DNA of 64,000 bases from the NCBI GenBank assembly GCA_910587425.1, contig CAJUKU010000005.1, forward strand, positions 62,001 to 126,000, in the 5' to 3' direction. The translations under genes and the position numbers were made by a program. Shown in pieces: positions 35,152 to 45,502 of the stretch. This DNA is from an uncultured Muribaculaceae bacterium (GTDB lineage Bacteria > Bacteroidota > Bacteroidia > Bacteroidales > Muribaculaceae). The stretch's first letter is position 1, and every line of letters starts with the position of its first letter. Under the pieces are notes generated by a model. It had not been told where the DNA came from. It worked only from the letters and a program-made list of their open reading frames with translations, and searched no databases.

Positions 35152-36534
35152 TCAGTTAGTCACCCAACCTCCGCCAAGCGACTTATAAAGACCTACCAGC
35201 GAAAGCATCTCGTCACGCACAGCATTGCTGAATCCAATTGCCGAATCCAGATAACGCCGCTGCGCATCAAGCACATCAAGATAATTTATGCTTCCGGCTC
35301 TGTATTGGAGATGCGCCAACTCAACATACTTCTCGGCAGCCTGCCTGAGATCAGCTCTAGACGCAGTAGTCTCGCGGCACTTCCTGTACGATGTCAGAGC
35401 GTCCACAACCTCACCGAAAGCCGTCATTACATCCTGCTCATAGCCAAGACGTGCCTGCTCGTATGCGGCGACAGCTGCTTTATACTTACGCTTGCGCTTG
35501 CCGAAGTCAAATATTGGACCGGTAAGCGAACCTATAACATACGTAAATGGAGACTTGAAAATCCCACCTATATCATTATTCTCCACACCACCCGTCAGTC
35601 CGAGGGTAAGTTTAGGGAACCGGTCGGTATAGCTTACACCTACATTGGCGAGCGCCTTGCACAACCGCATTTCCGATGCCCGCAGATCCGGTCGGCGCGT
35701 CAGCAGTTCCGACGGCAGTCCGATCGGAAGCGGACGCTCTGGCAGTTGCTCGAGCTTTCCGCTCGATCTGACAACTTTTCCACCCGCATACTCACCCATG
35801 AGCAGCAGTATAGCATTTTCTGTCAGGGAGATCCTACGCTCCACATCAGGCACCAGTGATGCTGCCGTATTATACTCCACCTGAGCCTGCAGGTAGACGA
35901 TCTCGGAAGTGAGTCCTCCCTCGTAACGCAGCTTTGCCTTCTCAAGCTCCTCACTGCGGGTGTCAAGAGCCTGACGGACAATGAGCAGCTCATTATCGAG
36001 CGCCACAAGACGGTAGTAAGCCGATGCAGCCTCAGCGATCAGAGTGATCTGCAGCGCGCGCTGATCCTCCACCGATGCCTGCCACGCCGCCTTGTCGCGC
36101 TTTTTGCCCCAGCGGAGATTACCCCAAAGATCAACCTCCCAGTTCAGACGCGCCTTAATGCCATGTTCGGGGTCAGTCAGATGCTTCTCCCCACGGTAAT
36201 CATTTGTTTCCTGGCTCCAATAGACATGACCGCCTATCTCAGGCAACATAGCTGCGGCGCTAACACCATACAGATTACGCAGTTCCTCCACTTTGGCGGC
36301 AGCCGCAAGAAAATCGCGGTTGTTGGCAAGTGTTGCCTTCAGAATGTCGCGTAGAGCGGGGTCCGAATAAAACTCAAACCAGTCGATATCAGCAAGCGCC
36401 AGCGAGTCGTTGTCGCTGTGGGCGAAACTCTCCGGCATGTTCAGTTCCGGTTTTGCGCACTCGCGGGTAGCGGAGCAACCGGCGCCGCCAACAGCTACGG
36501 CGGCACATATTATGTATAAGACGATAGTTCTCAT
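35152..36534 (-). CDS. RND efflux outer-membrane lipoprotein (TolC/OprM-like)
   Basis: 460 aa from MRTIVLYIICAAVAVGGAGC; the frame to 36594 would overlap the pump gene. Lipidated Cys is residue 20. Two outer-membrane efflux protein repeats form the barrel and alpha-helical tunnel, for example NRDFLAAAAKVEELRNLYG and LLTRRPDLRASEMRLCKAL. It is the exit duct of the tripartite pump encoded just upstream, starting 19 bp after the pump stop codon. Confidence 0.94.
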   Translation of the reverse strand: MRTIVLYIICAAVAVGGAGCSATRECAKPELNMPESFAHSDNDSLALADIDWFEFYSDPALRDILKATLANNRDFLAAAAKVEELRNLYGVSAAAMLPEIGGHVYWSQETNDYRGEKHLTDPEHGIKARLNWEVDLWGNLRWGKKRDKAAWQASVEDQRALQITLIAEAASAYYRLVALDNELLIVRQALDTRSEELEKAKLRYEGGLTSEIVYLQAQVEYNTAASLVPDVERRISLTENAILLLMGEYAGGKVVRSSGKLEQLPERPLPIGLPSELLTRRPDLRASEMRLCKALANVGVSYTDRFPKLTLGLTGGVENNDIGGIFKSPFTYVIGSLTGPIFDFGKRKRKYKAAVAAYEQARLGYEQDVMTAFGEVVDALTSYRKCRETTASRADLRQAAEKYVELAHLQYRAGSINYLDVLDAQRRYLDSAIGFSNAVRDEMLSLVGLYKSLGGGWVTN

Positions 36535-36553
36535 TTTCAATAAGTCTATAAGT

Positions 36554-39500
36554 TCAGACACTCTGTATCTCTTTATTCCCTTTCTTCCTGCCAAGTTTTG
36601 ATGTCACCTTGGCGACACCGACAAAGAAGAACGGCACGAATACCAGACCTACAGTTATAGCCACTACCATGCCGAAGAACACTCCGGTACCTATAGCCTG
36701 ACGGCTCGCGGCACCCGGACCGGATGCGAACACAAGAGGTAGCAGACCCAACATGAACGCCAGCGACGTCATGACGATAGGACGGAAACGCAGCTTCAGC
36801 GCCGACAGCGATGCCTCAACGGGACTCTCACCACGCTCCACACCCTCCTTGGCAAACTCTACGATCAGGATGGCATTTTTCGCCACAAGTCCGACAAGCA
36901 TCACCAGTCCGATCTGGAAATAGACATTATTCTCCAGACCGCACAGCCATACTCCGGCGTATGCGCCAAGTCCTGCGACAGGCAGCGACAGGATAACCGC
37001 CAGAGGCACACTCCAGCTCTCATACTGCGCCGCAAGGAAAAGGAACACGAAAAGAAAAGCGAGCGCAAGCACCACGCCGGTCTGTCCACCCTCATGTTTT
37101 TCCTGATAGGACAGTCCGCTCCATTCCACTCCTATGCCGGCGGGAAGATAATCTTTCACAATCTGCTCCATGGCAGCCATAGCCTGACCTGAACTGTAAC
37201 CATGCGCAGCCTCTCCGGTCACAGTCGCCGAATTGAACATATTGAAGCGCTTCACGCTGCCTGCTCCGGTCGTATAGTGCGAGTTTCCGAGTGAAGTCAC
37301 CGGAATCATGGTTCCACCGGCTCCCCTCACATAAAAGAGGTTCAGATTGTCGCGGCGCGCGCGGTAAGGTGCCTCAGCCTGGATATACACGCGGTATATG
37401 CGGTTGAACATGTTGAAATCGTTCACATATATCGCACCCGTGAATGCCTTCATGGTCGAGAATATATCAGCCATGTTCACACCCTGGAGCTGCGCCTTGT
37501 CGCGGTCCACATCAAAGTAAAGCTGCGGAATGTCAGCCTGCATCGACGATGACACACCCGAGATCTCCTTACGTGTCGATGCAATCTGCAGCAATGTGTC
37601 GACTGCCGCCTGCAGCTCCTCGTAGGTCGTGTTGCCGCGCGCCTCAAGAGCCATCTCGAATCCACCCGATGTTCCCAGACCGGGGATGATTGCGGGAGTC
37701 GATAGGAAAACCCGGCTCTCGGGATAAGTCGACAGCTCAGCCATAGTCATCTCCATCAGGTTGGAGATCGATCCGTTCTGGCGCTCCTCAGCAGGCTTGA
37801 GTATAACCGTCAGCTGGCTGTGAGCCTGATTGGTGCCGACACGCGGACTGCTGCCGGTCACGTTGAGCACATGCTCCACATCCGGCTGAGCTGTCAGCCA
37901 CGCCATCGCGCGCTCAGTCACCTGACGTGTGCGCTCGATAGTCGCACCCTCAGGAAGTGCCAGCTCGACAGTGAAGTAACCCTGGTCATCCTGGGGCATG
38001 AAGCTCGTGGGCACTACGCGGTTAAGACCCCAGATAGCCACCAGTATGAGTCCGTAGAGGGCGATCATCCTGCGCGGCATTCCAAGCACGCGGCGCACAA
38101 GGCGGCAGTAGAACGAGTTGCTGCGAGCAAGCCCGTCGTTGATCATGCGGAAAAGCTTTATCTTATGCCCGTTGTCCGGACGCAGCAGCATAGAGCACAT
38201 CACCGGCGACAGCGTCAGCGCCACGATTGTCGAGATGATAACCGACACGGCGATCGTCACTGTAAACTGGCGGTAAAGTGCACCCGTAATACCCGGTATG
38301 AAGCTCACCGGCACAAATACCGCGCACAGCACCAGCGACATCGCTATCAACGCGCTTCCGAGCCCCTCCATAGCCTTTCGCGTAGCCTCTTTAGGCGGAA
38401 GATGCTCATTATTCATCACCCGGTCAACATTCTCCACCACAACGATAGCATCGTCGACCACTATACCTATCGCAAGGATAAGACCGAGCAGAGTCAGCAT
38501 ATTCAGCGAGAATCCGAATATCAGCATCACGCCGAATGTACCTATCAGCGATATCGGCACCGCCACGATCGGGATTATCGTCGCGCGCCAGTTCTGCAGC
38601 GACAGGAACACCACTATAATCACAAGAATAAGTGCCTCGAAGAGCGTGCGGTACACATGGTGGATCGATTCCGATATGTAGGTCGTCATATCGAAAGGAA
38701 TCTCATACGTGATCCCCTCCGGGAAATTGGCGGCGATACTCTCCATCTCCGCTTTCACTGCCTCGGCGACATCCATCGCATTGCTGCCCGGAAGCATGTT
38801 TATCTCCAGTACGGCTGCCTGTCCACCATTTATACCGCTCTCGGTCGAGTAGGTCGACGCCTCGAGAGATATGCGCGCCACATCGCGCAGGCGGATTATT
38901 GATCCGTTGGCATCCGCGCGGACCACTATATCCTCAAACTCGCTCACCGACGACAGACGCCCGCGCGCCGTGATCGGCACCGTCAGGTCAACGCCCGCCA
39001 TGGGAGCCTGCCCGAGCACACCGGCGGCACTCTCGCGGTTCTGATCCTGAAGCGCCTTCTGCAGGTCGCTGACGGTTATACCGAGGTTAGCCATCTTGTC
39101 AGGCTGCACCCAAACCTGCATGGCGTAGTAACGTCCGCCAACTGTGCGCACGCTGCCCACACCCGGAATGCGTCGGAGCATGTCGAGCACGTTGAGCGTA
39201 GCATAGTTGCTCAGATATATCTCATCATATTTCGGATCCGACGAGAGCACCGTGATGGTCATCAGCTTGCTCGCCGTCTGCTTCTCTACCGAGATGCCGT
39301 TCTTCACCACCTCCGCGGGCAGACGCGACTCAGCTTTCTTCACACGGTTCTGCACATCAACAGCCGCAAGTTCCGGATCCGTACCGATATCAAACGTGAT
39401 CTGCACATTGAATCCGCCTGAATTCGAGCTCGACGACTGCATGTAGATCATGCCCGGAGTACCGTTCAGCTCCTGTTCTATAGGGGTTGCCACAGCCTGG

Positions 39501-39676
39501 GTCACCGTCATGGCATCCGCGCCGGGATATGAGGCGCTGACGCTCACCACCGGAGGGACAATGTCGGGATACTGGTCAACAGGGAGCATCACAAGCCCTA
39601 TCGAACCTATTATGAGTATCACGATCGATATTACGATCGAGAATACCGGATGGTCCAGAAAGAAATTGCGCTTCAT
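36554..39676 (-). CDS. RND efflux pump, inner-membrane transporter (HAE1 family)
   Basis: A 1040-aa proton-driven AcrB-like pump. The N-terminus FFLDHPVFSIVISIVILIIG and then LPVDQYPDIVPPVVSV are typical. Twelve membrane segments flank two large periplasmic loops. TM4 carries the proton-relay pair in AIGIVVDDAIVVVENVDR. The HAE1 type suggests hydrophobic or amphiphilic drugs and bile salts rather than metals, but the substrate is unproven. The start overlaps the adaptor stop codon as ATGA. Confidence 0.96.
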   Translation of the reverse strand: MKRNFFLDHPVFSIVISIVILIIGSIGLVMLPVDQYPDIVPPVVSVSASYPGADAMTVTQAVATPIEQELNGTPGMIYMQSSSSNSGGFNVQITFDIGTDPELAAVDVQNRVKKAESRLPAEVVKNGISVEKQTASKLMTITVLSSDPKYDEIYLSNYATLNVLDMLRRIPGVGSVRTVGGRYYAMQVWVQPDKMANLGITVSDLQKALQDQNRESAAGVLGQAPMAGVDLTVPITARGRLSSVSEFEDIVVRADANGSIIRLRDVARISLEASTYSTESGINGGQAAVLEINMLPGSNAMDVAEAVKAEMESIAANFPEGITYEIPFDMTTYISESIHHVYRTLFEALILVIIVVFLSLQNWRATIIPIVAVPISLIGTFGVMLIFGFSLNMLTLLGLILAIGIVVDDAIVVVENVDRVMNNEHLPPKEATRKAMEGLGSALIAMSLVLCAVFVPVSFIPGITGALYRQFTVTIAVSVIISTIVALTLSPVMCSMLLRPDNGHKIKLFRMINDGLARSNSFYCRLVRRVLGMPRRMIALYGLILVAIWGLNRVVPTSFMPQDDQGYFTVELALPEGATIERTRQVTERAMAWLTAQPDVEHVLNVTGSSPRVGTNQAHSQLTVILKPAEERQNGSISNLMEMTMAELSTYPESRVFLSTPAIIPGLGTSGGFEMALEARGNTTYEELQAAVDTLLQIASTRKEISGVSSSMQADIPQLYFDVDRDKAQLQGVNMADIFSTMKAFTGAIYVNDFNMFNRIYRVYIQAEAPYRARRDNLNLFYVRGAGGTMIPVTSLGNSHYTTGAGSVKRFNMFNSATVTGEAAHGYSSGQAMAAMEQIVKDYLPAGIGVEWSGLSYQEKHEGGQTGVVLALAFLFVFLFLAAQYESWSVPLAVILSLPVAGLGAYAGVWLCGLENNVYFQIGLVMLVGLVAKNAILIVEFAKEGVERGESPVEASLSALKLRFRPIVMTSLAFMLGLLPLVFASGPGAASRQAIGTGVFFGMVVAITVGLVFVPFFFVGVAKVTSKLGRKKGNKEIQSV

Positions 39677-40917
39677 GACTCCGTTGTTGTGCTTTTTGAC
39701 GAACCTGATTCCTCCGGCGCCGGCTTGACTTTCACACCATGGCGCAACTTGTGGAAGCCCTCCACTACTATACGCTCGTCAGGTGCGAGACCACGCTCCA
39801 CGATTATCGAGTTATCAATCTCCGGTCCTGTCTCTATGAACCGCTTCTCCACCACACTGTCCGGACGGACCACAAAGATGAACGCAGCCCCCTTGTCGAT
39901 GGTCAGAGCCTTCGACGGCACCGTGAGCGCGCTGTCGCGCACATCCATGAGCAACTTTACTTTCGTATACTCACCGGGGAGCAATATCCTGTCAGGATTC
40001 GGCATCTCCGCACGCACGGAGAATGTGCCGGTCTTAGGATCAACCTGCGGATCCGCGAAATCGACAGCGCCATGGAAAGGATACACCATGCCGTCGGCAA
40101 GCGTCACGGTCACGTAAGGATCCCATTCGCGGGAATCATCCTCCGAACCGAGCGTCACGTTGCGCGACTTGCTCTTGAGATAATCCAGTGCCGTCATGCT
40201 GAAATCTATGCGCACAGTATCGCTCTTCACAACTGTGGCGAGCAGCGACTTTGCCTGCGGACCCACAAGCGTGCCTATATCAGCATTACGCTGAGAGATA
40301 TATCCTGAAATAGGTGATTTCACAGTCGTGTAACCGAGCGTCAGCTGAGCCTGCGTCAGATCAGCCTCACACACCGCCACGTCAGCCATCGCGCTCTCGT
40401 AAGCAGCCACGGCGTTGTCCAGATCAAGTTGACTCGCCGCGTTCGCCTCATAAAGCGGACGTATGCGGTCAAGATCCCTCTTAGCCTTCACAGCCACCGA
40501 CTTTGCCTTGTTCAGCTGTGCCGCCGCACGGTTTGCGCGTGCGCGGTAGATCGTGGGGTCAATCACAAACAGCGTCTGCCCTTTCTGTATATACGATCCC
40601 TCCTTGAAGAGCATCTTCTCCAGATAGCCCTCCACACGGGCACGCACCTCTACAAACTGCTGGGCGCCTATACGACCCACGTATTCACCGTAGATCTTCA
40701 CATCGTCAGCGGTCACTGCCGAAGTTATTACTGTCGGCAGTTCACCGTCATTATCCTCATGCTTCGGACGAAGCGCTAAATACAATATCAGGGCGACAAC
40801 CGCTACACCGACGACAATCCCGCCGGCTATCCAGAGATTGCGGTAGCGGCGCATGGAATCTATAGTTTTGGTATACAGAGCCCCCTTGGAGCCCGGGTAT
40901 GATGAATGTTTAGACAT
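39673..40917 (-). CDS. RND efflux periplasmic adaptor (membrane fusion protein)
   Basis: 414 aa from MSKHSSYPG; a start 21 bp farther up (40938) is possible. One N-terminal anchor (LWIAGGIVVGVAVVALILYL) is followed by the lipoyl half motifs (GRIGAQQFVEVRARVEGYLE and SPISGYISQRNADIGTLVG), the alpha-hairpin and the beta-barrel. Members bridge the inner-membrane pump and the outer-membrane duct. It is the first gene of the adaptor-pump-duct operon and overlaps the pump gene by 4 bp. No local TetR or AraC regulator is present. Confidence 0.94.
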   Translation of the reverse strand: MSKHSSYPGSKGALYTKTIDSMRRYRNLWIAGGIVVGVAVVALILYLALRPKHEDNDGELPTVITSAVTADDVKIYGEYVGRIGAQQFVEVRARVEGYLEKMLFKEGSYIQKGQTLFVIDPTIYRARANRAAAQLNKAKSVAVKAKRDLDRIRPLYEANAASQLDLDNAVAAYESAMADVAVCEADLTQAQLTLGYTTVKSPISGYISQRNADIGTLVGPQAKSLLATVVKSDTVRIDFSMTALDYLKSKSRNVTLGSEDDSREWDPYVTVTLADGMVYPFHGAVDFADPQVDPKTGTFSVRAEMPNPDRILLPGEYTKVKLLMDVRDSALTVPSKALTIDKGAAFIFVVRPDSVVEKRFIETGPEIDNSIIVERGLAPDERIVVEGFHKLRHGVKVKPAPEESGSSKSTTTES

Positions 40918-41007
40918 GATAAAAATATAGTTGAACACGTATATAACACAACCGCCGATACGATTGTTCGGGCTCCCTGATACACTGATAGATACGACTC
41001 GGCTACA

Positions 41008-42417
41008 TCACCTGCGCTCCAGGCACACCACATTCTCCACATGGTGCGTATGGGGGAACATATCCACAGGCTGCACAGCCGTCACACGGTAGCTGCAGTC
41101 GAGTGCCGCAAGATCACGCGCCTGTGTCGCCGGATTGCAGCTGACGTACACAATACGCCGTGGCGCTGCGTTCAGAATCACACGCACCACATCGTCGTGC
41201 ATGCCGGCGCGTGGCGGATCTACTATCATCACGTCCGGACGTCCATGCTCAGCCACGAATTCATCCGTCAGCACATCCTTCATGTCGCCGGCATAGAACT
41301 CCGTGTTCGCCAGTCCGTTGACCGCCGCATTAAGCTTCGCGTCTCGGATCGCATCCTCCACATACTCGATTCCTATCACATGGCGCGCCTGCCGGGCTAT
41401 AAAGTTGGCGATGGTGCCTGTGCCGGTATAAAGGTCGTAGACAAGCTCATCACCGGTCAGACCGGCGAAGTCGCGCGCCACCTTATATAATTCGTATGCC
41501 TGCCGCGAGTTGGTCTGATAGAACGATTTCGGTCCCACGCGGAAACGCAGACCCTCCATCTCCTCCTCTATGTACGGTTTACCTGACCACAGCAGTATAT
41601 CCTGGTCACCCATGGTGTCGTTCACCTTCGTGTTCACGAGATACATCAGCGAGGTTATCTCAGGAAACTCCTCCTTCACCGCATCCATAAGAGCCGTGAT
41701 CTTCTCCCGGTCGTCGCAACCGAACTGCATCACAGCCATGACATCACCCGTCGAGGCTATGCGCACCATCAGCGTGCGCAGCAACCCCTTCTGAGCCTTA
41801 AGGTCATAGAATTCATAACCATGATCATGACCGAAATTCTTTATAAATATACGGAGACGGTTGGAGAGGTCATCCTGCAGATGGCAGCGGCGTATATCCA
41901 GAACCTTGTCGAAAGCACCAGGAATATGGAAGCCAGCCGCATCACGGCCGGCTACCTCCTCACCGCTCTGCACCTGCTCCCATGTCAGCCAGCGGCGATT
42001 GGAGAATGTGTACTCCATCTTGTTGCGGTACTCCCAGATCTCACGCGAACCGAGCACCGGACGGATCTCCGGAAGCTCAACCTTCGCTATGCGCTCCAGA
42101 GCATCGCGCACCTGCCGCCCTTTCCACTCAAGCTGCACCTCATACGGAAGATGCTGCCACCGACAGCCGCCGCAGACACCGAAATGCTCGCAGCGCGGCT
42201 CACAACGCGCCTCCGACGGGCTGACCATACGCACGATCCTCCCCTCGGCATACGAACGCTTCTTGCGCGTCAGCTGCACATCCGCTACATCGCCCGGAGC
42301 ACCGTAAGGTATAAACACAACCATCTCGCCCACACGCGCTATCGCATTACCCTCGGCAGCTACACCGGTTATCTCCACATCCTGTATCACAGGCAACTCT
42401 TTCCGTTTTCTTGACAT
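41008..42417 (-). CDS. rlmD: 23S rRNA (uracil-5)-methyltransferase, RlmD/RumA type
   Basis: 469 aa. An N-terminal TRAM domain is followed by a probable [4Fe-4S] site with Cys76, Cys82 and Cys85 (RCEHFGVCGGC) and a later Cys in RRCHLQ. The SAM methyltransferase core has YDLYTGTGTIANFIA, MIVDPPRAGM and the catalytic Cys in YVSCNPATQARDL. It methylates U to m5U in 23S rRNA (U1939 in E. coli); the target in Bacteroidales, RlmD versus RlmCD, is uncertain. Its stop is 90 bp before the efflux adaptor start. Confidence 0.92.
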   Translation of the reverse strand: MSRKRKELPVIQDVEITGVAAEGNAIARVGEMVVFIPYGAPGDVADVQLTRKKRSYAEGRIVRMVSPSEARCEPRCEHFGVCGGCRWQHLPYEVQLEWKGRQVRDALERIAKVELPEIRPVLGSREIWEYRNKMEYTFSNRRWLTWEQVQSGEEVAGRDAAGFHIPGAFDKVLDIRRCHLQDDLSNRLRIFIKNFGHDHGYEFYDLKAQKGLLRTLMVRIASTGDVMAVMQFGCDDREKITALMDAVKEEFPEITSLMYLVNTKVNDTMGDQDILLWSGKPYIEEEMEGLRFRVGPKSFYQTNSRQAYELYKVARDFAGLTGDELVYDLYTGTGTIANFIARQARHVIGIEYVEDAIRDAKLNAAVNGLANTEFYAGDMKDVLTDEFVAEHGRPDVMIVDPPRAGMHDDVVRVILNAAPRRIVYVSCNPATQARDLAALDCSYRVTAVQPVDMFPHTHHVENVVCLERR

Positions 42418-42486
42418 AATGTTTCAATATATATTTAGAGCGGCTGACCCACGGTGCTACCGTGACCGACCGCCGCAATACCGCTG

Positions 42487-42494
42487 CAAAGCTA
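42487..42494 (-). promoter_or_regulatory. -7 box of the rlmD-type gene
   Basis: Minus-strand TAGCTTTG fits TAnnTTTG; the leader is about 65 nt. Confidence 0.45.
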
Positions 42495-42567
42495 AGAATA
42501 AATACCTAAATAATGACTAATCCTGATAAAAACATGAAAAAAAATTTCATACACGGGAATTAATACT

Positions 42568-42575
42568 TAAATTTG
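42568..42575 (+). promoter_or_regulatory. -7 box of ppdK
   Basis: TAAATTTG; the leader to 42631 is about 50 nt. The upstream 40 bp are A/T-rich. Confidence 0.5.
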
Positions 42576-42630
42576 CATTCCACTCCATAGAAAACACAAA
42601 CATAACATACCATAATAACCAAATCAACAG

Positions 42631-45345
42631 ATGAAAAGAGTCTACACATTTGGCGACGGCAAAGCTGAAGGTAACGCTTCGATGCGCAACCTCCTCGGCG
42701 GCAAAGGCGCCAACCTCGCAGAGATGAACCTCCTCGGCATGCCTGTGCCCCCGGGATTCACCATCACCACTGAAGTCTGCACCGAGTACACCCAGTACGG
42801 TAAGGAAGAAGTGGTGAAGCGCATAAAGGCAGACGTTGAGAAAGCTATCGCACACGTCGAGTCGCTCACCGGCAAGAAATTCGACGATCCTGCAAATCCC
42901 CTCCTCGTCTCCGTCCGCTCAGGCGCACGCGCATCTATGCCCGGCATGATGGACACCGTCCTCAATCTCGGTATGAACGACGCCACAGTAGCCTCACTCG
43001 CTGAAAAGAGCGGCAACCCCCGCTTCGCATGGGACAGCTACCGCCGCTTCGTGCAGATGTACGGCGACGTCGTGCTCGGCATGAAACCCAAGAGCAAGAA
43101 CGATATCGATCCTTTCGAGGAAATAATGGACAAGGTCAAGGAAGAGAAAGGAGTCAAGCTCGACACCGAACTCTCCGTTGAGGATCTTCAGACACTCGTC
43201 AAGCTCTTCAAGTCAGCAGTCAAGGAATTTACCGGCAAAGACTTCCCCGACAGCGCATGGGAACAGCTCTGGGGTGGCATCTGCGCCGTATTCGACAGCT
43301 GGATGAACGAGCGCGCCATTCTCTACCGCCGCATGAACCAGATCCCCGAAGAATGGGGCACAGCCGTCAACGTACAGGCTATGGTCTACGGCAACATGGG
43401 CAACAACTCAGCCACCGGCGTGGCATTCAGCCGCGACGCCGCTACCGGCGAGAACATATTCAACGGTGAGTACCTCATCAACGCACAGGGTGAGGACGTT
43501 GTAGCCGGCATCCGCACACCTCAGCAGATCACCGTAGAGGGTTCACGCCGCTGGGCTGCCCTCCAGGGCATCAGCGAGGAGGAGCGTGCAGAGAAATATC
43601 CCTCGCTTGAGGAGTCTATGCCCGTCTGCGCTGCCGAGCTCATCGCCATCGCAAACCGCCTCGAGGACTACTACAAGGACATGCAGGACATGGAGTTCAC
43701 CATCCAGGACGGCAAGCTCTGGATGCTCCAGACCCGTAACGGCAAGCGCACCGGCGCTGCTATGGTGAAGATCGCCATGGATCTCCTCCGCGACGGCAAG
43801 ATCGACGAAAAGACCGTCGTTCTCCGCATGGAGCCTCAGAAACTCGACGAGCTTCTCCACCCCGTGTTCGACAAAGCCGCTCTCAAGCGCGCTGAGGTCG
43901 TAGCCAAGGGGCTCCCCGCATCCCCCGGTGCCGCTACCGGTCAGATTGTGTTCTCCGCCGACGAGGCTGAGGCATGGGCTGAGAAGAAAAAGAAAGTCGT
44001 TCTCGTCCGCATCGAGACTTCGCCCGAAGACCTCCGCGGTATGGCTGTCGCACAGGGCATCCTCACAATGCGCGGCGGCATGACCAGTCACGCTGCTGTT
44101 GTGGCACGCGGCATGGGCAAATGCTGCGTATCCGGAGCCGGCGAAATCAAGATCGACTACAAGGAAAAGACCCTCACCACCGGAGGAAAGACATATAACG
44201 AAGGCGATTGGATCTCACTCAACGGATCTACCGGCGAAGTCTACAACGGACAGGTACCCACCGCTGAGCCCGAGCTCGACGGCGACTTCGGAGCCATCAT
44301 GAACCTCGCATCAAAGTATGCCAAGACTCTCGTCCGCACTAACGCCGACACACCCCGCGACGCCAAGCAGGCACGCCACTTCGGCGCACAGGGTATCGGT
44401 CTCTGCCGCACAGAGCACATGTTCTTCGAGGGCGACCGCATCAAAGCCGTACGTGAGATGATCCTCTCATCCGACGAAGAAGGACGCCGTGCCGCACTTG
44501 CCAAGCTCCTCCCCATGCAGCGTGGCGACTTCGAAGGTATCTTCGAGGCTATGGACGGATTCGGAGTCACTATCCGCCTCCTCGATCCCCCGTTGCACGA
44601 ATTCGTTCCTCATCAGACCGCAACTCAGAAAGTCATGGCTGAGGAGATGGGGCTCACACTCGAGGAAGTCAAGGCTAAGGTCGACTCACTCGAAGAGTTC
44701 AACCCCATGCTCGGTCACCGCGGCTGCCGTCTCGGCATCACATACCCCGAGATCACAGAGATGCAGACACGCGCCATCATCGAGGCTGCCCTCGCTGTCA
44801 AGGCTCGCGGCATCGACGTTCACCCCGAGATCATGATTCCCCTCGTAGGATCACTCAAGGAGATCCAGAACCAGGCTGATGTCATCAACATCACCGCCGC
44901 TAAGGTATTCGAGGAGAAAGGCGAGAGCGTACCCTACAAGGTTGGTACAATGATCGAGGTGCCCCGCGCCGCCCTCACCGCCAACGAGATCGCTACCGTT
45001 GCCGACTTCTTCTCATTCGGCACCAACGACCTCACACAGATGACATTCGGATTCTCACGCGACGACGCTCCCAAGTTCCTCAAGTTCTACAAGGAGCACG
45101 GCATCATCAAGACTGATCCTTTCGAAGTCCTCGACCAGGAAGGCGTAGGTCAGCTCGTCAAGATGGGCGTAGAGAAAGGTCGCGCCACAAAGCCCGAGCT
45201 CAAAGTAGGTATCTGCGGAGAGCACGGAGGCGAACCCTCATCTGTTAAGTTCTGCGCAAAACTCGGCATGAACTACGTATCCTGCTCACCTTACCGCGTG
45301 CCCATCGCCCGCGTAAGCGCCGCCCAGGCTGCCCTCGAAGACTAA
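42631..45345 (+). CDS. ppdK: Pyruvate, phosphate dikinase
   Basis: 904 aa. Interconverts pyruvate + ATP + Pi and PEP + AMP + PPi. The order is: N-terminal ATP-grasp domain (from GDGKAEGNASMRNLLGGKGA), the swivelling phospho-His domain with the catalytic His in GGMTSHAAVVARGMGKCC, and the C-terminal PEP/pyruvate barrel with GICGEHGGEP. The Cys in NYVSCSPYRVP is also in that barrel. Like pckA it shows extreme codon bias, so high expression is expected. Together with PckA it sets flux at the PEP node. A strong terminator follows. Confidence 0.98.
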   Translation: MKRVYTFGDGKAEGNASMRNLLGGKGANLAEMNLLGMPVPPGFTITTEVCTEYTQYGKEEVVKRIKADVEKAIAHVESLTGKKFDDPANPLLVSVRSGARASMPGMMDTVLNLGMNDATVASLAEKSGNPRFAWDSYRRFVQMYGDVVLGMKPKSKNDIDPFEEIMDKVKEEKGVKLDTELSVEDLQTLVKLFKSAVKEFTGKDFPDSAWEQLWGGICAVFDSWMNERAILYRRMNQIPEEWGTAVNVQAMVYGNMGNNSATGVAFSRDAATGENIFNGEYLINAQGEDVVAGIRTPQQITVEGSRRWAALQGISEEERAEKYPSLEESMPVCAAELIAIANRLEDYYKDMQDMEFTIQDGKLWMLQTRNGKRTGAAMVKIAMDLLRDGKIDEKTVVLRMEPQKLDELLHPVFDKAALKRAEVVAKGLPASPGAATGQIVFSADEAEAWAEKKKKVVLVRIETSPEDLRGMAVAQGILTMRGGMTSHAAVVARGMGKCCVSGAGEIKIDYKEKTLTTGGKTYNEGDWISLNGSTGEVYNGQVPTAEPELDGDFGAIMNLASKYAKTLVRTNADTPRDAKQARHFGAQGIGLCRTEHMFFEGDRIKAVREMILSSDEEGRRAALAKLLPMQRGDFEGIFEAMDGFGVTIRLLDPPLHEFVPHQTATQKVMAEEMGLTLEEVKAKVDSLEEFNPMLGHRGCRLGITYPEITEMQTRAIIEAALAVKARGIDVHPEIMIPLVGSLKEIQNQADVINITAAKVFEEKGESVPYKVGTMIEVPRAALTANEIATVADFFSFGTNDLTQMTFGFSRDDAPKFLKFYKEHGIIKTDPFEVLDQEGVGQLVKMGVEKGRATKPELKVGICGEHGGEPSSVKFCAKLGMNYVSCSPYRVPIARVSAAQAALED

Positions 45346-45371
45346 GCTAACTCAACGCTTGTAAAAAACCG

Positions 45372-45410
45372 CTTAGGCGATAAGCTCCCCACCGGAGCTT
45401 ATCGCCTAAG
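45372..45410 (+). terminator. ppdK terminator
   Basis: Perfect 17-bp stem CTTAGGCGATAAGCTCC / GGAGCTTATCGCCTAAG with a 5-nt loop, followed by TTATTTT. Confidence 0.95.
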
Positions 45411-45446
45411 TTATTTTATACAAAGATGCATTTGAACACCTGCCTT

Positions 45447-45478
45447 TTTGGTCATCTGATGTATTTACATTAAATTTG
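45447..45478 (+). promoter_or_regulatory. Promoter of the fic gene
   Basis: TTTG (45447-45450) and TAAATTTG (45471-45478) are separated by 20 bp. The leader is about 20-35 nt depending on the start codon. Confidence 0.65.
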
Positions 45479-45502
45479 TAAAGCTATTTATATAAGTAAC
45501 TC